DNA of 64,000 bases from Tubulanus polymorphus (taxonomy: Eukaryota; Nemertea; Palaeonemertea; Tubulaniformes; Tubulanidae): positions 26,306,650 through 26,370,649 of the forward strand of contig NC_134026.1 of NCBI RefSeq assembly GCF_964204645.1, read 5' to 3'. The notes below the pieces were generated by a model, which was not told where the DNA came from, ran no database searches, and was given only the letters and a program-made list of their open reading frames with translations. Below are positions 1 to 12,483 of this stretch, piece by piece (within the stretch, counting starts at the first letter, position 1; the number at the start of each line of letters is the position of its first letter). Position numbers and translations under genes: made by a program.

Positions 1-2288
1 TTATTGGCAGTTTGGGCTGTTCACGTTGTATTTTCTGATATTTATGTTGGCTTTTGTGATGAGACCCGGTCGTGATTTAAACCCAATCATTCGTCAGATG
101 AACCTCACTACTTCCAATAACTCTCATTATTCCGTCAACAAAACAATAAATGATCCATGTTACCTGATGAAAAATACCCGTACAGAAGATTCTGTAAGTT
201 ATGATACCTAATGAGTTCACGAAATATTTCCTATTTTGTAATGATATTTGTAAAGACATTTGTAAATGTTGAACTAAATTAGTTCTATGTTGAAGTCTTT
301 GAAATGGAACAATGATAAGTACAAACTGATAGTCAGTTGATTAGAAGCTTAGATAGTTGTGTAATGTAAATTAGTTCGATATTAATTTCTATTCTAGGCA
401 CGTTTTGTCTTAGAGTTGATGACTATTATCGGTGCAACCTGTTACCTTTACTTCGCTGCTTATGAAATACATCAACAGAAATTGAAAATATTCTTCCAAA
501 CGTTGGTAATTTCAATCAAAAAATGCCACTCCATTCTTTAGTAACTTTTGAAATTGGAAAATTAAGTAACTTTGATTTTTGAAAAATCGTTTTGTAGAGC
601 GCTGCGCCGATGAAGGCCCTATTTCTGTTTTCTTGTATTCTGGTTTTATTGATGGTACCAGGACGAGCAGCTTGTATGCCGATGTATGAAGATGTTATGG
701 GCATCATGGCTATTCTCTGTACCGCTCCTTATTTCCTATTCTTCTGTCGGTATGTACCTACTTATTGACAAAAAACCACACAAAATCCATTATATTCCAT
801 TCGTATTGAATTCCAAGAAACACTTTTTCGTCGAGAACAATATAGGCGACCTCTGTACCTACGAGGATGTATGAAAATGTGTGTACAGAAATTGTGTCGA
901 ATTGAGTAAAATATCAAATCAGTGACAATGCTATAAATTTCTATAAAAAAGATCCAATTATACGCAGATTCCCAATATCGTTTGGTCAAATCAGAGGACA
1001 TCTGGCCACTGCCCCATAGATAAAGATGTTCGTTCCACTGTCACAATTCCGATCAAAACCAGATAATGTGTAATTAGTAAAGTGTAATTTACAGAGGTTT
1101 TAAGATGGTTGGCCCATTTGTCGTGATGATTTATAAAATGGTTCGAGGAGATCTGTTACGTTTTGTCATTATATACGCCGTATTTATGATAGGATTTTCT
1201 CAAGGTATTTTTGATGTATGAATATAGGCTATATTTAGTTAAAATGCTTGTTTTTTAGAATTAGGCCTGCACAACGGGTAGTCATTGGATCTATTGTAAA
1301 TATCAAATGTATACATTTAATGTTATTACAGCAATGTTTGTAGTATTTCGGAGAGTAGATGCTGATCAAACGATTTTTTCAAACGCCATAGAAGCTATGG
1401 TCGGTATGTTCATCATGTCACTTGGAGAATTTGGAGACATTTATGAACAATTAGAAGAATCAAACCATGCTAGACTTGGAAAGGTGCATAGATAATGAAA
1501 TCAACCATCAGAATAATTGATGATGTAGTTTCGTTCATTCAATCATTTGTAGTCAGGAAATTTTACAAAGATTCCGTATATATTTTGCTTAACCTAATTA
1601 AATCCGTTTTTACAATTGAAGGTAATATTCGTTGCACATATGGTACTTGTAACTCTACTCTTAGTGAATATGTTGATAGCTATGATGGGTAATACATATC
1701 AAATGGTAACTGAGACACAAGGAGAATGGTTGCGTCAGGTAACAACGATTCCCTCGCCCATTAACGACATCACCAAATTCGTTATTCAAATATTACCAAT
1801 TCCTATAATCTCTTTAGTGGGCTAGCATCTTACTGGTTGTAGAACAGGGAGTATCGGCAAATAAAAGGAAATTAATGCAAGAAATTTATTCACAACCGCT
1901 GTCAGACGGACAACAAAGAGCGGTCGTAATCAGATGGCATCAAACGGTAAGCTCCGTTTCAACGGATTCGTTATTTTGAAAGAAAAATAGGTATCGTATT
2001 ACACGTAATCATGAGCTTCACTGAACGAATTCCGATCACAATGAGGACTTTCTTTTCTTCCATTATTTTCTGTCATATTTTTGTGTCCTTCTCAGGCCTT
2101 CTTTCGAAACGAGGCATTTAGCCTTATCGTCATCGTAACAATGTATACAGATTTCGATATTTCAGAGAGAGGTCGAAGAGAAAGACTTGGAAACAGCAAA
2201 ACAGGAGAAACAGAAACTACTGCGGTCTTTAATGATCAAAAATACTCAAAGTATCATCACGGATACAGATAGCATAGAAAATTGCTAA
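1..2288 (+). CDS. TRPV cation channel, paralogue A (5' truncated by window edge)
   Basis: This is the C-terminal half of a TRPV-family, six-transmembrane cation channel, which acts in the plasma membrane and in invertebrates usually in sensory cilia or neurons. CDS exons: 1-193 (partial), 398-505, 598-749, 1095-1204, 1332-1483, 1622-1738, 1818-1946, 2166-2288. All joins keep frame and have GT-AG borders. Exon 1 carries TM1 and the first extracellular loop with N-glycosylation sequons. The next exons carry TM2, TM3-TM4 and TM5. Exon 5 carries the pore helix and filter ([11 protein letters not shown]) and exon 6 carries TM6 ([15 protein letters not shown]). A TRP-helix Trp (GEWLRQ) and a cytoplasmic tail with an acidic/basic helix follow, ending at a TAA. 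Exon lengths 108, 152, 110 and 117 are identical to those of paralogues B and C, so homology is secure. The ankyrin repeats and start lie left of the window. Whether it is nanchung/OCR-like or inactive/OSM-9-like is not resolved. Confidence 0.92.
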
Positions 2289-2330
2289 TATTATCATCAT
2301 CTTCTGATGTACTCATGAAGAACATGCAAA

Positions 2331-2336
2331 AATAAA
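2331..2336 (+). terminator. Polyadenylation signal of TRPV-A
   Basis: AATAAA lies 43 bp after the TRPV-A stop codon, so the 3' UTR is very short. On the opposite strand, TTTATT at 2405-2410 and 2370-2375 are candidate poly(A) signals for the convergent gene TRPV-B. The two tail-to-tail transcripts therefore end within about 100 bp of each other or overlap. Confidence 0.7.
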
Positions 2337-2884
2337 AAGCATTGTTCTTTTCAATAATGAAATTTGTATTTTATTGTTTCTCATCATTGTACACAAATAA
2401 AGAATTTATTAAAAACCTGTTAACACATTATGCATTACTGCAATATAAATAGTTGTCATACGTTGCAAATACCTTTAAAAAAACTTAAGAAATACATAAG
2501 TAATAAGAAAACATGGACTTACCCGCATAAAACAAAACATTTTGTGGAGAAGATTGTCAATTTAGTGAATAAAATATAATCTATACATTTATATAACAAG
2601 TATAGCTAAAATGCTGATTAAAACGTAACAATATGTAAAGCCATGATCTTATTTAAAACTGATTTTTTCATGATAAAACAAATACATACGAATTGCATCT
2701 TAATATAACATGTATGAAAATAAGATTTAACAAGAATTAAGCCAATATACTGTTAAGCAAACCAAATCGAACATTGACTAAATACTGAAAATATTTTTAG
2801 GCATGCTGAGGTAAGACTATTTTTTAATGACAGAACTAATCAAGCAACATGCAGGAGATATCACTTAATGCTATGAAAGAATCA

Positions 2885-5800
2885 TCATCTTTCACTAGGT
2901 GTTCGACTCACTGAACTACTATGACGAGGTGTATTCAATAATAAATTCTCCTCATTTTTCTGATGTAAACGATGCTGTTCACGAAGTAATTTGTCCTCAA
3001 TTTGTTCTTCTTCCTAAAAAGAAAAAGAAAATACCGCAATCAAATACATCATATATTGAAAACAAATAAATTGAGAAATATGCTGTCAGAGAAAGAGATT
3101 GAGGAGAGACAGGTACTCACTGTTCTCTGCCAACGAATAACAAATTGTCTTCCATCTTTTCCATCTTCACCGAGTGGTTGAGAATATTGCTTCTGGCAAC
3201 TCAGGCGTTTCTCAGCAGATACAGAAAATTCAACAACCAAAACAATCTGTGAGTACTACAAAAAGCAACAATACGCCAGATAAATGCAAAACATTCGCCC
3301 CAGTAAATAAACTGCTGTAGGATTATCAAAGATAAACTAACCTGTCTAATCCATTCTCTGTCCTGATCATTGATGATATTAAAAGTTTGACCCATCATCG
3401 CAATCAGCATATTGACCAGTAGAATTGTACTGATAATCAAATTGAATATGAACAATGCCTAATAATATAAATAACAGAACATCATCAAATAATATCAGTG
3501 ATTCAAAGGAGGGCCAAAGTCAACTTGAAATAGTGCACATGAAGAAGGACCGTCATCTTGGATGGATATTTGTTATACTTACTTTCGCTATCAGATGATG
3601 TGGTGATAATTCGAACTGCTCATAAAGCTCCTGAAATTCTGACAGAGTGATAATAATAGTTCCCATGATAGCTTTCAACGGATGATTAAACTGGGTTTCT
3701 TCGGTCACCAATCGAAAACAGATGTAAAGCGCTAAAAAAGACATACATATACATATCATACATCTATATATGGGTACTTCATTGTACTAACATCATCTAT
3801 CAAAATACATGGTTGTTACTGACCTTGTGAAAATCCAATGAGGAAAACAAAATATATCAATGCAAATCGTATAAGATCACCTTTGATCATCTTATAAAAC
3901 ATAACTACTGAAGGTCCACTGTACTTGAAACCCCTGAAAATAGGACACAATTCTATTTCAGATATATATCTTGATAGGTTTCATTGAATTGTAGAGGTAC
4001 ACATATAAATGCATATACATACCGTAGAAAGAATAGAAAATGGGGTGTACTGAGAACTATTGAAATGGTACAGATTGTGTCCTCATAAGGGAAATAACAG
4101 GCAAAGCGTCCAGGGATGGCAATGACCACTAAAACACAGCCTAACAGAAAAAGTGCTTTTGTTGGAGCAAATGCCTGTAATAGATTATACAAATAATTAA
4201 AATTTGGTACATTGCGCATACATCGAAATGCATGACTCCTTGAAAATAAGATCTTACTATGGTATTGATGTATAATCTAAAGGAATTTTGATATATAACC
4301 AAAAACTGGTACAATATCTGTGAAATAGCTATCACCACGACCAAACATTCAATCACAATGCGGGCCTGAAATAGAAAATGTTACAAGTTTGAAAACAGAT
4401 TGCAGAAATCACATTACAAAGCCTGGGTTTATGAAGTACTCACATATGCAGTGGTATCTTTAGGATAGTATAGGTAACATTTATCTTTGATGGTGACATT
4501 CTTCCAACCTGTTGTTCCATTAACCAGTGATTGAACAACAAAATTGTCATCACCAGGACGAATATACATTGCTGCAGTGAACAGAACAATGTACAAAAGA
4601 AACCAAATAAACTGCAACAACAGCCTGAAAATAGCATCTTTTATATCTATATTACTGAAGTTGACAAGATACATTTCATTGAAAATTACTGTTTTTGATC
4701 TTAAAATGGGCATTGACCCTGTTATTTATCTAAAAATCACTGTTTTAATGAACCTTTTTGCGACGAAAGTTTTCCATTTTTCTGCCAGCAGATCGGTAAC
4801 TAAGCCATCAAGCATATTAAGATGACACTGTTCATTCTATAAAAATCAAAACCAAATTGGGATTTAGTAGAAGATTATCAATAGTTCAAATCAATTCATG
4901 TTATTCATATACATTGTAATTAATACCATCAACTAACCCCATGGACAATCTTATACAGAGCAGAATTTTCATCTATTTCTCCCTTCGGTCCAATCGTATC
5001 AAAGGTAGATAATGGATAACCAGCACACACTACATCTCCATAGCTCCAACAAATTGATCGCTTGATCTTAAGTATATGTTCATACATCTAAGGGTTTAAA
5101 GATTTATTCATAGAGGATTAATATTGCTGTTTGATTAACAAACAAAAAGTCACGCACATGTATGCACAATCATATATACCTCCAGATTTCCAATATGAGC
5201 AGAAAGAGTGAAAGGAGACAATCCCTGGCGATTTCTTATATTTATATCTGCACCGAGTTCATGTAGTAGATCAAACATATGCTATAATATATGAACAACA
5301 TTAAAAATCGTTTGTAAAGTCAGAAATATATCATGTACCGGTAAAGAATTTAAGGAGCAGTCTCTTACAGTATTATTCTGCACAACCAGCATATGAAGAG
5401 CAGTGTTACCATTAGCATCCTGCCTGTTAGGATCCGCTCCATGAGCTAACAATAATCGAACACATTCTTCCTGATTCAAACACGCTGCAAAACTCAGCGG
5501 ATATTCACCCCAATATACCTTCCTGTAAGAGCAAGAAATGTTCGAATCCTTATAAAACACAAGCTAAGTAAGATTAAAAGTAAAAGATTTTTTTCAACAA
5601 TTTACCCGATATGTGAAGTTTTCTTAGGCAACGCAATCCATTCATAATCGCTGTAATCATTTCTTTCATCTTTCTGGTCATCAGCGCAGAAGAAATTACC
5701 ACATGCACGATCATAAAGTGATGGGCCGCAGTCTAACAGCATTTTCAACATAGCAGGACTCTCAGACACAATAGCCATATGGAGTGTTCCTTCACCTGTA

Positions 5801-6659
5801 AATTACCAAATTATGAAAATCATGTAAGTAACTTGGAGATGACTTGACAATTTGCTTTTGAATGTTTGAAAGATAATGATTTACCATAATATTCATCACC
5901 GATGTAGATGTCTTTCGCGAGATTTGGGTAAATTTGGATGAGTCTTTTAGCAAGATTTATGTGAAGTGATGATCCATTCAATAAACATAAATGCAAGATT
6001 GTTTCACCAACAGTCCCGCGCTTGTCTATATCCCAACAACAGAATCTGTATTTATCGGCTAGGAAAGAAATGATAATAATCGTTTATGTTAACGAATGGA
6101 AAAATTTAACAAATTTGAATATTTCTTCTAATATAAGCCCATATCTATATAAAACATTACCATCTTCAGGATATTTATATTTCATAGACGTCATCAGCTC
6201 TTCTTTATCATGAGCGCTTAAAACTCGATGCAACATTCTTGGATTATTGACAGATGCTTGTATTTTACGTATTGACTGTCCAGCCCTTGATCTCGATGAT
6301 CCAGAAACAAGTAGACCACGCGGTCGGGAATAAAACTCATTCAATGACTTCTCGTCGATTTCATTTCCTGATTCGAATTTTGCCAGACGGCTGATCAATT
6401 TACTTCTTTCAGAGCGACGCCTCGTCACAAGCTCGGTCTTTTCAATAAGTCGCCCTTTACCTCCGTAATATAGATAGGGTTGAACCTTCTGCTTAATTGC
6501 ATGATCAAGTTTAGTAAGATCTTTTGAAGCTATAGCCGTCTTTGCCAAATCAATCAACTCCCCACCACCTTCCAAATTAACCAATTTATACAAGGGTCTG
6601 GATTCAGCAACAGTTTGCTGTTTTACATTCGTTTTGATATGAGAATTCGTGGCTCCCAT
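2885..6659 (-). CDS. TRPV cation channel, paralogue B (complete, 810 aa)
   Basis: This is a complete TRPV channel. Fifteen coding exons in transcript order: 6659-6161, 6058-5885, 5795-5606, 5522-5369, 5281-5180, 5087-4938, 4836-4754, 4624-4444, 4365-4258, 4174-4023, 3933-3824, 3731-3583, 3458-3342, 3255-3121, 3013-2885. They total 2433 nt, 810 residues plus TGA. The N-terminus is [11 protein letters not shown] followed by the block [11 protein letters not shown] shared with paralogue C. Ankyrin repeats span about residues 170-420 and include the TRPV signature [11 protein letters not shown] and [11 protein letters not shown]1-TM4 lie at about 450-610, TM5 at about 615-640, and the pore filter [11 protein letters not shown] near 665. 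TM6 ([14 protein letters not shown]) is followed by the TRP helix EWIRQ. The tail is acidic and ends TPSER. The intron at 4753 has a weak GTTCAT donor, but the phase and the paralogue's exon size support it. Expression is likely sensory, by family analogy only. Confidence 0.93.
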
Positions 6660-7102
6660 TATGGAATTTTCAATTTTTCTATGAAATTAAGTTGTTAGTC
6701 ATGATTTGAATACTTAAGATTATATCAAATTGTCAATATACACTATGATAGTGTTTGACACTTGGTAAATACAGCTGTTGTCGCGTATCCAATGACGCTT
6801 TGCCGACAGAGCCCTCTAGGTGTACATGATGTATGGTGGCTGGATTAGGCTATTCAATATAAACAGATGGCAGCAGTATACAATCATTTATGAATATAAA
6901 CTCTGTAGCGGTTCATTGCTTTTTATTTAAACTATCAAATAAACAAAAATACATATCAATATACATATCAGTGCGATATACAACGCCAAAAGTAGATCAT
7001 AAGACTACCTGTACTTAGCATATCGTCAAATCTTTTTTGAATTTAAAAGAATAATTCTTATTCGATTATTCTAGTCCCGGATTCAAATCTCCACCTGGTT
7101 GT
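6660..7102. promoter_or_regulatory. Compact gap between TRPV-B start and TRPV-C end
   Basis: About 440 bp separates the start codon of TRPV-B from the stop of TRPV-C on the same strand. TTTATT at 6922-6927, read on the minus strand as AATAAA, is the probable poly(A) signal of TRPV-C. The remaining roughly 260 bp must hold the promoter and 5' UTR of TRPV-B. No TATA box or other firm element was recognised. Confidence 0.5.
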
Positions 7103-10100
7103 TTACATATTTTCTCTTTTTTGTTCATCTACCTACAACAAACAATTTCACTGTGAAACTCTTGCTTATCTACCTACTACTATCATACACTGGACGGGTA
7201 CATACAGTTTTTCTCCATCTGACGAAGAAAAGACGACCATCCTTTGGATTTTCACTGGCTGGTATCGAATAAATCTGTTGCTCTTTCAGTCGACTCTTTC
7301 TACTTACTGTCAACTCCATCACAAGCACAACTTGAGACCACTGAATTATCATAAAACGGAAAAAATAATTTTACTTATGTGGTTTAACAAAAAAAAAAAA
7401 CTTGATCACAGAGTATTCCGGAAAACAGGCCCAGTTTTCAAAGTACCTATCAGATGCATCATTTTCCTGAATTTTACTAGATGTCCCCCTCAATCAAAAA
7501 GATAGACCCTCCAAACCTTGCTTCATTCAAACTTGACAGTTTGTACTTGTAATGACAAATAAAGAGTCACCTGTCTGAGCCATTCTCGATCAAGAACTTG
7601 GACACTGATGTATGTTCTAGCCATCATAGCGATTAACAAGTTGGTCAGTAAAATTGCAGTAAAAACCATATTAAACAAGAACACAGCCTTAAATGATAAC
7701 CAAAAAAGTTAAAGTTGATATTCAAGACAGTTTTTATCAGAAATCTAATGTTTCCAGCTACGCTAACCTTGGCTGCCAATTGATGCTGGGACTTTTCAAA
7801 CTCTTCATAAAAGTCTTGAAATTCATGCAATGATATGGCAAACATTGACACCAAAGCATTCAGGGGATGCCAGAAACTATTCGGAGGAGGAACCGACCGG
7901 AAACAGATATACAAAGCTGAAATAAGATGTAGAGAATCTATAATTTTGAAATATGTCAATGTTGAAATATTTCATGCTATGGACAATCAAGGTTTGTTAG
8001 ACTTACATTGAGAAAATCCAATCAAAAAGATGAGATAAATGATCATAAATCGTAGGATGTCACGACTTACAATCTTGTAGATCATGCTTACAAACGGACC
8101 AAAAACCTTGAAACCCCTTAATATGAAAGAAAGATGACTGCTAAATTAGATTTCGAAATGTGACTCTTTTAAGAAAACAATGAACGTCCTGTCAGTGCAT
8201 TACCGGCAAAAGAATAAGAAATGTGGAACGGTAAATAACACTGCTAGTGTAATCATCACATCTTCATAAGCAGCAGAACATGTAAACCGACCAGGTACAG
8301 ATAATATCACTAAAATACAACCGATCAGAAACATTGTCCTTGATGGAGCAAATATCTGAAAGATGAAAAATTGAAAAATAGTCATTTTTCAAACATTTCT
8401 TTCTACACAAAGAAGGAGCTGAAAAAATCTTACCAAGGTTCTGAAGAATAGGCGAGTAGACTGCATACACATTAGGATTAAAACATAGAAAACAGCACTA
8501 ACCGCAAAAAGTAGAGTTATGCATTCAAGAACAATTCTTGCCTGGAAAACATTAATTAAAGATATTTCACCACACTACTAGTTATTGAAACACTGTTATT
8601 ATTTTCATACCTACATAGTCAGTAGAATCAACTGCTTGTAAGAGATAACACTCATTCACTTTGGTGGTCGTTAAGTTAGTACCGTTTTGTACGAACGTTA
8701 CATTTGTTCGGTGTGGATCATTACTAGGACGCAGGCCAACAGCAACAAGGAAAACAATTGTGTACAATATAAACAAAATTAGTTGCACAACGAATCTGTA
8801 AAAACAACATCAGTGATTTGTAAAGATTTTCAAAGTTATATGTATTGCACACAGTTATAATAGATTAATGTTCAGACCTGAATTTGATGTAAGCGTTCCA
8901 TTTCTGTTCGAGAAGATCAATTACCATTCCATCATACATTTTCAAGTGATTTGGATCAGACTGGAAAATCAAACATTATGATGAAGCTCAAAGTTCACTA
9001 CACCCAAAAAAAATGATAATGTACAACTTACCCCATGCACAATTTTGTATAAAACTGAAGTACTATCAATCTCACCATTTATATCACAAGTATCTATACT
9101 TTTTAGTGGATATGTGGCACATGTCACTGAACCATAGTTCCATTGAATCCGTCTTGTGGTATCAATTATATGTCGATAAATCTGTAGAAATATTAGAAAG
9201 TCAAGCAACTGAAATCTCATTGAATCCTCAAACTGTAAATAATCAAACTTACCTCTAATTTACCCATATGAGCAGCTAATGATAGAGGGGTCATTCCTAA
9301 TCGATTACGAATTGTCAAACTGCCTCCCAGATCATGAAGTAAGTCAAACATATCCTAAAAATTATCAAAGATTTCTGGCTATAACAATTTAAATAGGTCC
9401 TATTGTTATAGTCATCAATCTAGATACAGGTAGATATTGTTATTAGATTAATTCAAATTTTACTTAAACCAATGATGATGTAAAGCATTTTTAAAGAGAG
9501 CTATGAGAACCTTTCTGTTATATATGACACTCATGTGAAGTGCTGTGTTGCCATTCATATCTTGTCTATCGAGTTCAGCTCCATGGGCAACTAAAAGACG
9601 CACACATTCTTGTAATCCGAGTGAGGCAGCAAAACTCAACGGATATTCACCAAAATAAACAAATCTACATGATAAACATCAACACAATATAATCATTAAT
9701 ACAGAAGAAATGTGCTTAGAGAGAAATAATAATTCAAATATGACCTTTTGAATTTGCGTTTATTAAATGTGATTAAACATGTAGTTATTACCCGCGATAG
9801 TTAGTTTGCAATGGAACTTGAATGGCTTCGCTATCAATGTAGTCATTGCGGTATGCTTTCTGGTCATCAGCACAGAAGAAATTTCCACATGCTCTGTCGT
9901 GGAGACCAGCTTTACATTCCAACAGCTTCTTCAATAGGGCAGGGTTCTCATTAACAATAGCCATATGCAGTGGGTTTTCACCTATGGATAGAAGAAAAAT
10001 TATATTGAAATACACTGAACAAAAATTATAATTCTCTATTGATAGAAAGATATTACCATAGTACTCATCTTTGATGTAAATGTCCATGGCAAGGTTAGGG

Positions 10101-10838
10101 AAATGTTCTACAAGTCTCTTAGCCAGATTTACATGTGTAGTAGATCCATTCAAACAGCAAAGATGAAAAATGGTTTCACCAACAGTTCCACGTTTATCAA
10201 TATCCCAACAACAAAAGCGATACAAGTCATCTAAGAATATACGGGTGTATTGAAATGTGAAATGACAAGATTGATACATACAAGTATCACTATTTGAAAA
10301 AGAACATATACTTACTATCTTCCTGTTGTTTTTGGCGTACTTGTGTTTGACTATCACCTCTATAAAACTTTTTTAACATACTGGAATCTTTAGCAAATAT
10401 ACTCTCTTGTCTGCGCATTGCTAGATTACTGCCTGGTGTTAGTGGTAGCTTCATCGTCTGTCCGTAAGATTTCTGTGCTTGAGAACTGACAATAAGACCT
10501 CGCGGTCGTGAGAAATATTCCAGAATTTCTTCATCTTCTTCTTCACGAGGATCGTGTGTAGCTAATTTCTCATAGATTCTTGTTCGTTCATCACGTCGTC
10601 CTTCGACTAATTTAGATTTAAGAATCATCTTACCCTTTCCACCTCGGTACAAATAAGGTTTTACTTTAGTCAAGATAGCGTCGTCAAGTTTTGAATAGTC
10701 ATTAGTTGACAATGCATCCTGCATTAACGTAACAAGTTCTCCAGTGCCCCCTAAATTCACCAAACTATATAATGGTCTAGATTCATTTTGGATCTGTTTC
10801 TTAACTCCAGTATTGATTGAAGTATTTGTATTCCCCAT
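7103..10838 (-). CDS. TRPV cation channel, paralogue C (complete, about 785 aa)
   Basis: Third TRPV paralogue, head-to-tail with B. Coding exons in transcript order: 10838-10316, 10230-10057, 9981-9792, 9664-9511, 9354-9253, 9181-9032, 8960-8878, 8795-8615, 8541-8434, 8355-8204, 8116-8007, 7916-7768, 7687-7571, 7340-7206, 7132-7103. They total 2358 nt, 785 residues. Exons 2-14 match those of B in length exactly (174, 190, 154, 102, 150, 83, 181, 108, 152, 110, 149, 117, 135). The N-terminus is [11 protein letters not shown]. Ankyrin repeats carry [11 protein letters not shown] and GEYPLSFAA. The loop after TM1 has NVT and NLT glycosylation sequons. The pore filter is [13 protein letters not shown]6 is [14 protein letters not shown] and the TRP helix is REWLRQ. 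The last exon is uncertain: the acceptor used here gives a nine-residue end, while an AG 4 bp further on gives a 20-residue end with its stop at 7066. Confidence 0.9.
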
Positions 10839-11020
10839 TTTGCAGCAATAAATTGTTCAGCCAAATGACTTCACAATACTGTCACTAGCACAAGTAAACC
10901 ACACAACATATTTGACGTATCTACACATATACCGGTAGGTAGGTCACATAGGAAAGTGAAAACTGGTTTTCTATGAAACTTTATCTCACTCATGCATTCC
11001 ATTGAAATAAGCACAATTTC
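10839..11020. other. Short intergenic region upstream of TRPV-C
   Basis: This is the 5' flank of TRPV-C (minus strand), running into the 3' end of the UBTD transcript. It contains one of the eight TACCGGTA palindromes (10930-10937). No gene is visible. Confidence 0.5.
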
Positions 11021-11029
11021 TTAACTCGA

Positions 11030-12483
11030 ATTTTTATTAATTTTCTTTACACTTTAATACAAATAAATAAATCACTACATATGTGTTAACATGGTTGAAT
11101 CTCCAAAGATTAAGTTTGCCTTGCAAATTATTATTAATTTCACATCATATTTTTTGCAGTCCATTTTATTAGCATTCTACAGCAAAACAAGCCAGACTGG
11201 ACGTTAAAATAAAAGTGTACACAAAGAATTCATTTTGAATCACCATACTTAAAAATAAACATCATAATACAATAAAAGTCTGTAATTCGAAGGTTTTCTC
11301 ACTAAATTAGATCAGTATTTGCTATTGCTTTGAAATAATCAAACCTTTTTACCACCAATGGTTCCGACAAACAGGCTGGTTAACAAATCTTGAATACTAA
11401 TAAGCTGATCTAATGTTCTTGACAAAATAAATAGAATATGCCTGGCTATAATACTGATATGACAAAGATCTAGGAATCGCGATGGTAAAATCAATTAGAA
11501 ATTTACCTCAAAGAGAATAACATAATAGTATATATGTAGTACAGGAAATGTGAAGCTACTCTTATATCTTGGTTTTAAATGATCATTTTTATTAGTGATA
11601 AAAATTGAAAAGCCGATTAGAGAGATATATATTCAGGCGGTGATGTTAGGTCTTTAACATTTATACACCCAGAAATTGTTCCATCAGGCAGATGATACTG
11701 TAATAACAATATCACAGTCAATACTATTGCCACAACATTGAATATTTTAATTTTCTTTCATTTCTAGTTTCAATATCATTAAATTCAATAAAACTCCAAT
11801 CATTTTCTATATTTCGAAAATAACATTCAAAATACGTAAGCCAAAAGCAGTAGCAAATCAGGGCTGTTTTGAAAGAGTCGTAATGTTTTTAACAAAATAA
11901 AAATGAATTTAATAAGGAAACTATAATAAAACAAAAACAGCAACCAGTAACCTGAAACAGCTAGAAATTAGTCATCTGCAAGCCTGAATGAACATTTCCC
12001 TTCATTTCTGAAACAACCAAATAATATTGTAGGAATGTTAGGTTAAAACGAGCATGAGTTTCATGGTAAATTTCACAACTAAAAGCGGCATCCAAACACG
12101 TTATTGAAAGAAACCTTGAATATGAACACATGTGTGAAGTATATCTTATCAACTGTGCACATCAGGTTAGCAAATAGAAACAAACAGAAACGATCCAAAA
12201 TAATGTATATACATAAGTTAAGGGTGTCCCAAAATGTGAAATGAAAATAAAAGGTTTTTAGTTTTTAACGAATCTAAATTTCAAGAGCATTTAGGTTGAT
12301 AAATAGTGAAATTGGTGTCAGATGAATGTGTGTTAAATCAAATTAAAAAATCGATAGAAAAAAGTAAAATGGAAAAAATAAATTATTGTTTCAACGAGGT
12401 GAAAAAAATCAATTAATGTTTACAATTATTTGATCACATTGGTGCCAGTTGGGTACAACGATATATTTTTGCGTCAAAATTCC
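11030..12483 (-). other. Probable long 3' UTR of the UBTD gene
   Basis: About 1.45 kb of AT-rich DNA without a convincing coding exon lies downstream of the UBTD stop. TTTATT at 11033-11038 (AATAAA on the minus strand) is the most distal plausible poly(A) signal before TRPV-C. The small open frames here have no splice-compatible neighbours and look random. Confidence 0.5.
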
